Of a DNA stretch of 5,220 bases, positions 1 to 5,220 are shown one piece after another. Both the position numbers and the translations under genes were made by a program. The DNA is from Bacillota bacterium (GTDB lineage: Bacteria; Bacillota; Clostridia; Peptostreptococcales; Anaerovoracaceae): assembly GCA_023394035.1 (NCBI GenBank), contig JAEXBK010000057.1, forward strand, positions 1 to 5,220. The letters are read 5' to 3'. Below the pieces are notes generated by a model. That model was given only the letters and a program-made list of their open reading frames with translations, searched no databases and was not told where the DNA came from. Position 1 is the stretch's first letter. Every line of letters starts with the position of its first letter.

Positions 1-252
1 GAAGAGGGGATCACGACCACCTGCTCCGGAGTATTGAACTGCGGCGCAGTCGCCGTAAGAAATCTGACCGTCTTCGAGGACGAGCATTACGGAGATGGAT
101 TCTCCTGCCTGACGAACTGAAGTGAAGCCTTCTGTTACGGCTTCGCCTACATAAAATACGCCGTCGTGACCTGCACCTTGCTTTATTGCACGCTGATCGT
201 CAAAGTAAAAGCCTGTACGACCTGATGAACAAACTACATCAACTATTTTCAT
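1..252 (-). CDS. mal: Methylaspartate ammonia-lyase, N-terminal part (3' end outside window)
   Basis: Reversibly deaminates (2S,3S)-3-methylaspartate to mesaconate plus ammonia, the second step of the methylaspartate route of glutamate fermentation; a cytoplasmic, Mg-dependent enolase-superfamily enzyme. Translation gives 84 residues beginning MKIVDVVCSSGRTGFYFDDQ and reaching AVQYSGAGGRDPLF at the window edge; these are recognisable N-terminal capping-domain sequences of the family. Gln73, in the AVQY motif, falls at the number of a substrate-pocket glutamine reported for characterised homologues. The family is about 410 residues long, so roughly four fifths, including the catalytic barrel with its Lys and His bases, lies beyond position 1 and cannot be checked. 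The start at 252 is set by GGAGG (260-264) seven bases upstream. It is the last visible gene of the glm unit, 99 bp after glmE, and acts directly on the glutamate mutase product. The identification is strong; whether the gene is intact is unknown. Confidence 0.95.
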   Translation of the reverse strand, partial: MKIVDVVCSSGRTGFYFDDQRAIKQGAGHDGVFYVGEAVTEGFTSVRQAGESISVMLVLEDGQISYGDCAAVQYSGAGGRDPLF

Positions 253-351
253 TGTAAAACCTCCATTAATATGTGAAATGCGGCAAGCTTGCCTTGCTTT
301 CGCAAATCGGCGGCGAACACCTATTGTTTTTTGGCGCCGACGATACCCGTC
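253..351 (-). other. glmE-mal intercistronic spacer with hairpin-forming sequence
   Basis: The only sizeable gap inside the operon. Three elements are visible on the minus strand. First, ATCGTCGGCG (344-335) can pair with CGCCGCCGAT (315-306) in nine of ten positions, with a 19-base loop, starting eight bases after the glmE stop codon. Second, TTGC-GAAA-GCAA (305-294) is a short stem with a GNRA-type tetraloop. Third, GGCAAGCTTGCC (293-282) is a perfect 12-bp palindrome. No run of U follows the large hairpin, so it does not look like an intrinsic terminator. A role as mRNA 3'-end stabiliser or processing site that sets different levels of mutase and lyase is an inference. I do not recognise a known RNA family. 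Confidence 0.6.
260..264 (-). promoter_or_regulatory. Ribosome binding site of mal
   Basis: GGAGG on the minus strand, seven bases before the ATG at 252. It sits at the end of the 99-bp spacer, downstream of the hairpins described there, so mal has its own strong initiation site and is not translationally coupled to glmE. Confidence 0.85.
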
Positions 352-1803
352 TTATCTTTTTGGACGACCGACAAGTCTGCCTTTTCCGATTGCGTATACA
401 TCATCTATTACCATCTGGAAGGAAGCGTCACGACCCTCTGCCTTTGCGCGCTCCCCAATCATTTCCTTGTGGAAATCCTTGAGCTCCTGCGAGAACGGAA
501 GGTTACCCGTGTTAAGTATTCTGACAGCACCGTTATTGTCTCTGCAAGGGAGCATGAGCCCTGCGTTTGCGCGGCAAGGAGCAAACGGCACATCGAGAGC
601 ACCGGCTTCGACTCCGCGGCAAGCACCTACGGCTATATCGCCATGACCGAGCTCAAAGCATTTGTCTATTATTGCACGTGTTTCGCGGCGGATGATCTCT
701 TTTTCTTCTTCGAGTCTTGAATCGCTGAAGTTCTGATCGCTGAGCATGTTTACGACCTGCTTTGTGCAGCGCATACCCTGAGCGTTTGCTTCCATAGTAG
801 GGATACCTACGGCTTCGTGAGGGCTCTTTACGATTACCTTTGTTGCCTTGGAAAGCGCTGCCGTAAGGCTGCCTGAAGAAATAACGCCGAATGCCTTTGC
901 TTCGTCGGCAGGGAAGCCGCCCATCCACTGATGAAGCACCGTAGTTACAACTACATCGCTGTATCCGTATTTTTGGAGATACTCGTCTGTAAGCTCTTCG
1001 AGAGTTCTGATGGCTGCGATATCCTGAACGAGGTTACCGCACTGACCGTAGCCGACGGTGATATTCTTTACGCCCTGTTCAGCGGCAAGGAGAGCTTCTA
1101 TTACAGCAACCGCATGTGAGATGCACGGAGGCACCAGAGTGCCAGTAAGAGGACCGTAAGGCTCACGGTTGATAGAAACACCCATTTCTTCGTAAAGTCC
1201 TGTTAAACGGTCAACATACTGCCAATCGACGATTGTACGCTCCATAGGAACATCCTTACAATAAGGAAGGTTGTACGATATACCGCCGCCCTCGTAGCTT
1301 GTAAAGCCGCCTGCATATGTTATTTCCGTCAAAAGACGCGCATCCGGAGTGCCGTGGCGCACCTGAACGGGAGTATGAACGCTTTCGATAACCTTACGGC
1401 ATCCTGCAACACCGTGGTTTACTGCCGGGAAGCCGTTCATCAAAGCTCGTCCGAGTCTGATTGACTCAGCTATTCCGTTTTCGGCTTCTTCGTAACGGTT
1501 TTGACGCGTATAGCTGTCGATGGTGGAAGGGAGAAGATCGGCCTCGCCCTCGTCCTGAAGGAACTGGAGCAGCTTTATATGCTCGTCGATTACAGGAACG
1601 CCTGCGCGCGGCTGTATAAGCGTTGTTCCGGCTTTCTTTGCATCGATGAGCTTCTGAGAGAAAATACGATCCTTGGACATTGCCTTATGATAGGCAACGC
1701 CATCCTCTAAGTCTACATCCTTTCCTGTAGGCCATTGTGTCAGTACTTCTTTGCGAAGTTTGTCAAATTCGGCGTCAGATAACCTTTTATTCTGTACGTC
1801 CAT
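352..1803 (-). CDS. glmE: Glutamate mutase (methylaspartate mutase) epsilon subunit
   Basis: Catalytic subunit of adenosylcobalamin-dependent glutamate mutase (L-glutamate to (2S,3S)-3-methylaspartate); it forms the TIM-barrel that, with GlmS, encloses the coenzyme in the cytoplasm. The 483-residue length matches clostridial GlmE. Residues known from the Clostridium cochlearium enzyme occur at the same numbers: the arginines that grip the substrate carboxylates (Arg66 in LIQPR, Arg100 in SYTR, Arg149 in QVRHG), Glu171, Tyr177 and Tyr181 in the EGGGISYNLPYCKD segment, and Lys326 and Glu330 in VKSPHE. It therefore appears fully active. The start at 1803 is supported by AAGGAG (1814-1819) ten bases upstream; the first 17 bases overlap the end of glmL in another frame, implying translational coupling. 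The stop TAA lies at 354-352, followed by a hairpin. No truncation or frameshift is seen. Confidence 0.98.
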   Translation of the reverse strand: MDVQNKRLSDAEFDKLRKEVLTQWPTGKDVDLEDGVAYHKAMSKDRIFSQKLIDAKKAGTTLIQPRAGVPVIDEHIKLLQFLQDEGEADLLPSTIDSYTRQNRYEEAENGIAESIRLGRALMNGFPAVNHGVAGCRKVIESVHTPVQVRHGTPDARLLTEITYAGGFTSYEGGGISYNLPYCKDVPMERTIVDWQYVDRLTGLYEEMGVSINREPYGPLTGTLVPPCISHAVAVIEALLAAEQGVKNITVGYGQCGNLVQDIAAIRTLEELTDEYLQKYGYSDVVVTTVLHQWMGGFPADEAKAFGVISSGSLTAALSKATKVIVKSPHEAVGIPTMEANAQGMRCTKQVVNMLSDQNFSDSRLEEEKEIIRRETRAIIDKCFELGHGDIAVGACRGVEAGALDVPFAPCRANAGLMLPCRDNNGAVRILNTGNLPFSQELKDFHKEMIGERAKAEGRDASFQMVIDDVYAIGKGRLVGRPKR

Positions 1804-3211
1804 GTGTTTCGAGCTCCTTTTTCATTATTCTAAGCGCAGTTTCTGGATAACGTGTCGAAAGCAGTCCCATAGCTGCTAAAATATATTTTTTGTCTATTCT
1901 TATGTCAGCCTCAAGAGGTCTTAAAGACATCGGCTGCATCGGGCTGAAGAGAGCGTGCTTTGCAATCTCGGCAGTCCGCTTTGTGTGTATCAGGCTTCCG
2001 CCTGTCACGATGACCTGTTTGACTCCCGTCAGGTCTTTCCCTGCCTGAACAAAGGTCTGTCCCATCATCGTATATGTTTCTTCGATAGTTCCGGCATGGC
2101 GCATAACGGCAGTTTCTATCGCCATGGAAGCGAGGGCGAAATCGAGAGCCTCGAGTTCTTCGTCATCACCCGGCACTATATCCGTGTGGTTTGAAAGATG
2201 ATCTATCAGCTCTGCTGCTCTGTCCGGGCGAAGCCCTGAAAGCTCGGCAATTCTGTCAAGACCTGCGGCATCTGCTATTCCGTGTATGCTGTATCTCATT
2301 CCGATGTCGCCTTCTACGGTACGTTTGGCATAAGGCTCGGGAAGCCCCTTATATACCGTGTTCATGCGTGTAGGCTTGCCTGCGGACATTGAATATACAT
2401 CTGTCGTTGCACCGCCTACATCTACGGTTATGAGATCCCCTATGCCTTCCTCGTAAAGATGCTTTCCGTCAGGGGATGCTTCGGCTTTGCGGCACCCTCC
2501 GGCGAGCAGCTCCATAGCCTTCATGACTGCCGACGGAGTCGGCATCATTATATCCGAAAGTAGGGAAGACGCCTGAGTGAGACCTTTTGCCTGAACTATG
2601 CGCCTTAGGAATATATCTCTTATAGTCTTCTGCGTCTGTTCTATCTTGAGAAGACCGAACTTCGGCATTACATTCTCACAGACGAGAACCTCGTGACCTT
2701 CGAGAATCCTTTTGCATTCCGAGGCAGCCGAGCGGTTGCCTGCGATGACAATAGGAAAGGACGGTGCGAGCTTTGACAGCATTCTTGCATTGTGCAGTAT
2801 GCAGTCGGTGTTGCCGCCGTCGGTTCCGCCGACTAAGAGGAATATATCCGGATTTGCGACGCTGATATCGGCAATATCATCCTCTGTAAGCTCAAACGAA
2901 TAAACCTTGATGATCTTTGCTCCCGCGCCGAGGCTTGCGAGCTTTGCGGCTTCGGAGGTGAGCTCCGGAACGAGACCGCTCGTTATCATCCTGAGTCCGC
3001 CGGCTGCGGATGAGCATGCATAAGTCTCGTCATATGTTAAGTCGCCTATCTGATTTTTCAGTTGTTCGAGCCCTTTTTCCAGGCCGTCATTGATATCCGT
3101 CTGAACTGTTGTATATGATGCTGCCGTGCCCAGTATCCTTTCGGAATCGATATCAACGGCTGTGAGCTTGGTGTAGGTGCTTCCGAAATCTATCAGAAGA
3201 ACCGTTTTCAT
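1787..3211 (-). CDS. glmL: GlmL/MutL, glutamate mutase accessory ATPase (ASKHA fold)
   Basis: Member of the GlmL/MutL family found between the two glutamate mutase subunits, unrelated to the mismatch-repair MutL. It is thought to act as a chaperone or reactivase that restores mutase holding damaged cobalamin, by analogy with other B12 enzyme reactivases; direct biochemical evidence is limited. The 474 residues show the ASKHA nucleotide-binding signatures in order: phosphate-1 loop LIDFGSTYTK (6-15), phosphate-2 loop ITVDVGGATTDVYS (261-274) and an adenosine-type motif VIVTGGSLIH (400-409). LLVGGTDGGNTD (125-136) is another glycine-rich conserved segment. There is no signal peptide or membrane segment. 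Its ATG (3211-3209) overlaps the glmS stop in an ATGA arrangement, with GGAG a few bases upstream inside glmS, and its last 17 bases overlap glmE. The tight overlaps imply coupled production with both mutase subunits. Confidence 0.95.
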   Translation of the reverse strand: MKTVLLIDFGSTYTKLTAVDIDSERILGTAASYTTVQTDINDGLEKGLEQLKNQIGDLTYDETYACSSAAGGLRMITSGLVPELTSEAAKLASLGAGAKIIKVYSFELTEDDIADISVANPDIFLLVGGTDGGNTDCILHNARMLSKLAPSFPIVIAGNRSAASECKRILEGHEVLVCENVMPKFGLLKIEQTQKTIRDIFLRRIVQAKGLTQASSLLSDIMMPTPSAVMKAMELLAGGCRKAEASPDGKHLYEEGIGDLITVDVGGATTDVYSMSAGKPTRMNTVYKGLPEPYAKRTVEGDIGMRYSIHGIADAAGLDRIAELSGLRPDRAAELIDHLSNHTDIVPGDDEELEALDFALASMAIETAVMRHAGTIEETYTMMGQTFVQAGKDLTGVKQVIVTGGSLIHTKRTAEIAKHALFSPMQPMSLRPLEADIRIDKKYILAAMGLLSTRYPETALRIMKKELETHGRTE

Positions 3212-3675
3212 TCAGCTGCTCCGTTATCCCCGGAAGCGGCAGCTTCTTCAGGAAGATCTCCGAATATCCTGTGCAGTGTTTCGATGGTGGTTTCAGGTGC
3301 TGTTCCCGGCGGGAATGCGGCATCAAAGCCCATTTCTCTGAACCTCTGCTCTACGTCTTCAAATTTCTGTTTTCCTATTACTATGTTGCCTCCTACCAAG
3401 AGAGGAATACCTAAAAGACCTGCTTCATCGCATTTCTCGCGCATTCCGCGGCAGTCAAGCTCGCCCTGGCCGTAAAGCGATGAAATGAGGATTGCATCGG
3501 CATCCGATTCTATAGCGGCGCTGATGAATTCCTCCTGGGATACCATGACGCCGAGATCGACTACATCAAAACCGGCTTCGGTGAACGCATGGTGGAGGAT
3601 CTTGATTCCGACAGCGTGTACGTCGGCTCCGATTACTCCGATTACCAGGATCTTTTTTTCTCTGTTGCTTTTCAT
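3208..3675 (-). CDS. glmS: Glutamate mutase (methylaspartate mutase) sigma subunit, B12-binding
   Basis: Small cobalamin-binding subunit of glutamate mutase; it holds adenosylcobalamin base-off/His-on against GlmE. The 155 residues form the Rossmann-like B12-binding domain. The DxHxxG motif is DVHAVG (18-23), with His20 as the predicted cobalt ligand; SSLYGQGELDC (65-75) and the glycine-rich LLVGGNIVIG (92-101) match the other nucleotide-tail contacts. The start at 3675 is chosen because AAGGAG (3682-3687) lies six bases upstream. A GTG in frame at 3711 would add 12 residues with no family resemblance and lies within the leader inverted repeat. The protein is about 18 residues longer than the 137-residue clostridial homologue, mostly an Ala/Glu-rich, probably disordered C-terminal tail (about 141-155) whose codons carry the glmL ribosome binding site. 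First gene of the glm unit. This gene name is also used for the unrelated glucosamine-6-phosphate synthase. Confidence 0.97.
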   Translation of the reverse strand: MKSNREKKILVIGVIGADVHAVGIKILHHAFTEAGFDVVDLGVMVSQEEFISAAIESDADAILISSLYGQGELDCRGMREKCDEAGLLGIPLLVGGNIVIGKQKFEDVEQRFREMGFDAAFPPGTAPETTIETLHRIFGDLPEEAAASGDNGAAE

Positions 3676-3681
3676 TCTTAG

Positions 3682-3687
3682 CTCCTT
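3682..3687 (-). promoter_or_regulatory. Ribosome binding site that decides the glmS start
   Basis: AAGGAG on the minus strand with a six-base spacing to the ATG at 3675. It lies 11 bases downstream of the leader inverted repeat, which would leave it accessible in the simplest fold. It argues against the longer GTG start at 3711, which has no comparable site at good spacing. Confidence 0.9.
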
Positions 3688-3698
3688 GTCTGGGGTTC

Positions 3699-3738
3699 GG
3701 TGAAAGGGCACGATCCATCAAAAAAGTCCTCTTTCACC
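3699..3738 (-). promoter_or_regulatory. Inverted repeat in the glmS leader
   Basis: On the minus strand GGTGAAAG (3738-3731) is perfectly complementary to CTTTCACC (3706-3699). After a one-base bulge (3730) two more pairs can form, GG with CC, giving about ten pairs around a loop of roughly 20 bases that contains a run of six T. It lies between the predicted transcription start (about 3750) and the ribosome binding site. No T run follows the repeat, so it is not a standard terminator. It could be a leader RNA stem-loop that stabilises the message, or a DNA site for a dimeric regulator. No known riboswitch core was recognised. Confidence 0.55.
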
Positions 3739-3743
3739 CATAT

Positions 3744-3755
3744 TGTTATATAACA
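3744..3755. promoter_or_regulatory. Candidate operator, perfect 12-bp palindrome
   Basis: TGTTATATAACA reads identically on both strands and straddles the predicted transcription start of the glm unit, six bases or so beyond the -10 hexamer. Its GT...AC outer form fits the general pattern of GntR-family operators, and a GntR gene ends about 110 bp away. Binding there would block the promoter. The AT-rich core makes a chance palindrome possible. Confidence 0.45.
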
Positions 3756-3757
3756 TA

Positions 3758-3786
3758 ATACTACAATGAACTATATCAAATGTCAA
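3758..3786 (-). promoter_or_regulatory. Predicted housekeeping-sigma promoter of the glmS-glmL-glmE-mal unit
   Basis: On the minus strand a perfect -35 box TTGACA (3786-3781) is followed, after exactly 17 bases, by TAGTAT (3763-3758), which matches four of six bases of TATAAT including the key second A and last T. An overlapping TATTAT three bases further is closer to consensus but gives a 20-base spacer. Transcription would begin at about 3750, leaving a leader of about 75 bases. It lies just after the upstream terminator, which supports an independent unit. Confidence 0.75.
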
Positions 3787-3809
3787 TAGAAAAGCGTCCT
3801 GTTAATATC

Positions 3810-3848
3810 AAAAAAAGCCCCTTTGCGTACTGCCGCAAAGAGACTTTT
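3810..3848 (-). terminator. Intrinsic terminator after the GntR gene
   Basis: On the minus strand CTCTTTGCG and CGCAAAGGGG form the heart of a stem around a six-base loop GCAGTA (3833-3828). The inner seven pairs (3840-3834 with 3827-3821) are perfect, and the outer part continues through two G-U pairs to AAAAG/CTTTT. The descending arm runs into seven T (3816-3810). It begins 16 bases after the GntR stop codon. On the plus strand the wobble pairs become C/A mismatches and no long T run follows, so it is directional, ending the hydro-lyase/GntR transcript before the glm promoter. Confidence 0.92.
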
Positions 3849-3864
3849 GGTGCTGCTGTTTTTT

Positions 3865-4857
3865 TCAGCGTTTTATTTTTTTCCTGTCGCGCATTCTTTC
3901 GATTTTGTCTTCGAGGTACATGAATGAGCCTTCGTCTATGCGATAGCCGCACATGATGAGGCGATGTCCTGAGCTTTCGAAGCTGCGAAGTGCCTCGATT
4001 GTATCGTTGCTGCAGAATTTACGGAAGCCTTCAGGCAGGAGGACTACATCCTTTCCTTTCAGGTAGCTTGAACAGTCAAAGCCTTTTTCGAGAAGCACAG
4101 GCTCTTCGGTATGTACTTCATCTGCATATGTGCGCATGACATCATATATCATCTGTCCGAAGCGTGAGCTGCTGCAAAGAATACCCGCCTTTGATCCGGC
4201 TTCGAGCTTGATTATCGAGGCGGCGCAGTAAGGCGTAAGCTGGAGCGCTATCTTTGCTATTTTTTCACGCTGAGATATGAGTGAGGCAAGCTCTGCTGCA
4301 TGTGTGGCAGTTGTAATAATGACATCCATATCTTCGCTGAGCTTGTACGGATATTCCTTTATGTCATCCAGAAGATAAGTGTAAATATCTATACCTGATA
4401 TGGCGTGGAGCTGCTCTGAGAGCTGAGACAGCGTTTCGGGATTACATTCGATTACGCCGGCTTTGATTAGCTCCTGGTTCGAAGCACGCTCGCGCAGCTT
4501 AAGGTCGAGAAAGATATTTATCTCAGCCATGGAAAAATCCATCTTATCGAGCTCATCAAACATCGCATCTATAGATGCCATTGCACGCTCCTTGCGGCTG
4601 TCGGAATCGGTAGGCTTGTAGCATACAAATGTGCCGCGTCCCCTGATTTTTTCGATTATGCCGAGGTGTTCAAGCTCGTCGTAGGAACGCTTTATAGTGC
4701 CTCGTGCAATGCCGAGCTCATCTGCAAGCTCCCGTACCGTAGGAAGCTGTGTTCCGGGAGCCATCCTGCCGCTTTTGATGTTTGTGCGTATTACGTCAAC
4801 AAGCTGGCGATATATAGGAATATCGCGGCTTGCGTCTATGTTGTAGAGTGAGGACAT
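3865..4857 (-). CDS. GntR-family transcriptional regulator with unrecognised C-terminal domain
   Basis: Probable DNA-binding regulator of the surrounding genes. Residues 8-78 form a typical GntR winged helix: IPIYRQLVDVIRTNIKSG (13-30), the recognition region LPTVRELADELGIARGTIKR (38-57), and the wing GIIEKIRGRGTFV (66-78). Residues about 88-330 are a putative effector or oligomerisation region. It is too long for the YtrA type, lacks an obvious aminotransferase signature of the MocR type, and I do not recognise UTRA or FCD motifs. Alternating hydrophobic strands such as DMDVIITTATHAAEL (176-190) and AGILCSSSRFGQMIYDV (224-240) suggest an alpha/beta fold. The C-terminus is very basic (RMRDRKKIKR). 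The ATG at 4857 follows AAAGGAGG (4872-4865) by seven bases, and the gene lies 20 bp after the hydro-lyase, so the two are probably cotranscribed. A role in glutamate catabolism is inferred from position only. Confidence 0.9.
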   Translation of the reverse strand: MSSLYNIDASRDIPIYRQLVDVIRTNIKSGRMAPGTQLPTVRELADELGIARGTIKRSYDELEHLGIIEKIRGRGTFVCYKPTDSDSRKERAMASIDAMFDELDKMDFSMAEINIFLDLKLRERASNQELIKAGVIECNPETLSQLSEQLHAISGIDIYTYLLDDIKEYPYKLSEDMDVIITTATHAAELASLISQREKIAKIALQLTPYCAASIIKLEAGSKAGILCSSSRFGQMIYDVMRTYADEVHTEEPVLLEKGFDCSSYLKGKDVVLLPEGFRKFCSNDTIEALRSFESSGHRLIMCGYRIDEGSFMYLEDKIERMRDRKKIKR

Positions 4858-4864
4858 GTGTGAG

Positions 4865-4872
4865 CCTCCTTT
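4865..4872 (-). promoter_or_regulatory. Ribosome binding site of the GntR gene
   Basis: AAAGGAGG on the minus strand, seven bases before the ATG at 4857, within the 20-bp gap after the hydro-lyase stop codon. The gap has no room for a separate promoter, so expression is likely by read-through from the hydro-lyase gene unless a promoter lies inside that coding sequence. Confidence 0.88.
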
Positions 4873-4877
4873 ACCGT

Positions 4878-5220
4878 TTACTTAGTTTTCAGGTATTCTT
4901 CTCTGCCTGTTTCGTAGAGGTTATTGCCTTCCGAATCTATAACAACTACAACCGGGAAGTCTTCGACCTCGAGGCGTCTTATAGCTTCGGCTCCGAGATC
5001 CTCGTAAGCTATGACTTCGGCTTTTTTGATGCATTTTGAGAGGAGTGCGCCGGCTCCGCCGATGGCTCCGAAATAGACTGCTCCGTGCGTTTTCATGGCA
5101 GCTATAACTTCAGGACCTCGTTTGCCTTTGCCGATCATTCCTGTTTCGCCGTTCGCAATCAGGGACGGGCTGTAGGCATCCATCCTGTACGAAGTCGTTG
5201 GACCTGCAGAGCCTATGGGC
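4878..5220 (-). CDS. Class I (Fe-S) fumarase-type hydro-lyase, beta subunit, C-terminal part
   Basis: Beta (C-terminal swivelling) subunit of a two-subunit, oxygen-sensitive [4Fe-4S] hydro-lyase of the fumarase/tartrate dehydratase/mesaconase group; the cluster-binding alpha subunit would be encoded upstream, outside the window. The reading frame is open to the window edge (113 visible residues), so the ATG at 5183 is internal. The family signature is clear: GSAGPTTSYRMDAYSPSL just after the edge, then GMIGKGKRG, AVYFGAIGGAGALLSKCIK and AYEDLGAEAIRRLEVEDFPV. It ends normally near REEYLKTK. Most close relatives are annotated as fumarate hydratase. Class I members that hydrate mesaconate to citramalate are known, and the next step after Mal requires such an enzyme, so mesaconase activity is plausible here; L(+)-tartrate dehydratase is a less likely alternative. 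The GntR gene follows after 20 bp. Confidence 0.92.
   Translation of the reverse strand, partial: PIGSAGPTTSYRMDAYSPSLIANGETGMIGKGKRGPEVIAAMKTHGAVYFGAIGGAGALLSKCIKKAEVIAYEDLGAEAIRRLEVEDFPVVVVIDSEGNNLYETGREEYLKTK

Noticed and set aside
306..344. The hairpin after glmE as an intrinsic terminator ending the operon before mal.
   Set aside because: No T run follows on the minus strand, and mal belongs functionally with the upstream genes.
289..720. Plus-strand and alternative-frame open reading frames across the window, such as 289-720 (+), 653-928 (-) and 1955-2194 (+).
   Set aside because: They lie within well-identified genes, lack ribosome binding sites and encode no recognisable protein; they follow from codon bias in the real frames.
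1787..3211. GlmL as the DNA mismatch-repair protein MutL, a common naming confusion.
   Set aside because: The sequence has ASKHA phosphate-binding motifs, not the GHKL ATPase motifs of repair MutL, and it sits between the glutamate mutase subunits.
3676..3711. In-frame GTG at 3711 that would lengthen GlmS by 12 residues.
   Set aside because: The added residues have no family resemblance, the GTG lies in the arm of the leader inverted repeat, and the ATG at 3675 has AAGGAG six bases upstream.
3566..3718. A 50-codon reading frame on the minus strand starting at ATG 3718, with a weak GAGG upstream, overlapping glmS out of frame.
   Set aside because: Most of it is a shadow of glmS, the upstream GAGG is embedded in the hairpin, and the protein has no recognisable features; a regulatory upstream ORF is possible but unsupported.
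3676..3760. A cobalamin riboswitch in the glmS leader, suggested by the B12-dependent product and a GGTGAAA string.
   Set aside because: The leader is about 75 bases, the rest of the conserved core and a B12 box are not seen, and these riboswitches normally control B12 synthesis or transport rather than glutamate mutase.
1..5220. Mobile elements, CRISPR arrays, tRNA or rRNA genes.
   Set aside because: No tandem spaced repeats, transposase-like proteins, terminal inverted repeats or tRNA-like cloverleaf sequences were seen; the window is almost fully occupied by the catabolic genes.

Overview
The window is a fermentative gene block with every gene on the minus strand. It carries the glutamate (coenzyme B12-dependent) methylaspartate pathway. 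In order of transcription, from high to low coordinates, it holds: the C-terminal part of the beta subunit of a two-subunit class I (Fe-S) fumarase-type hydro-lyase (5220-4878, cut by the window edge); a 330-residue GntR-family regulator (4857-3865); a factor-independent terminator; a promoter and leader; then glmS, glmL and glmE, which encode the glutamate mutase sigma subunit, its ASKHA-type accessory ATPase and the epsilon subunit. The first 84 codons of mal, methylaspartate ammonia-lyase, run off the other edge.

The host is most likely an anaerobic, amino-acid-fermenting member of the Clostridia/Firmicutes. The glmS-glmL-glmE-mal order matches the classical clostridial cluster, the hydro-lyase is the split two-subunit form common in anaerobes, and every visible gene start has a strong AAGGAG/GGAGG ribosome binding site. 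The species cannot be named from the sequence. A haloarchaeal methylaspartate cycle is unlikely because of the bacterial promoter, Shine-Dalgarno sites and terminator.

The genes form one pathway. Glutamate mutase (GlmS2-GlmE2 with adenosylcobalamin) converts L-glutamate to (2S,3S)-3-methylaspartate. Mal removes ammonia to give mesaconate. A class I hydro-lyase can hydrate mesaconate to citramalate, which citramalate lyase (not in the window) splits to acetate and pyruvate. The adjacent hydro-lyase may therefore be a mesaconase rather than, or as well as, a fumarase; sequence alone cannot decide this. GlmL is thought to maintain the mutase.

Two transcription units are visible. The hydro-lyase and GntR genes are 20 bp apart and end at the terminator at 3810-3848. 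The glm-mal unit starts from a TTGACA promoter at about 3786-3758, with a perfect 12-bp palindrome across the predicted start site, a plausible operator for the neighbouring GntR protein. The leader contains an inverted repeat. Within the operon glmS/glmL/glmE overlap, whereas glmE and mal are separated by a 99-bp spacer with strong hairpin potential.

The enzymes are a known system. The less described parts are the regulator with its unrecognised C-terminal domain, its possible operator, the structured leader and the glmE-mal spacer.
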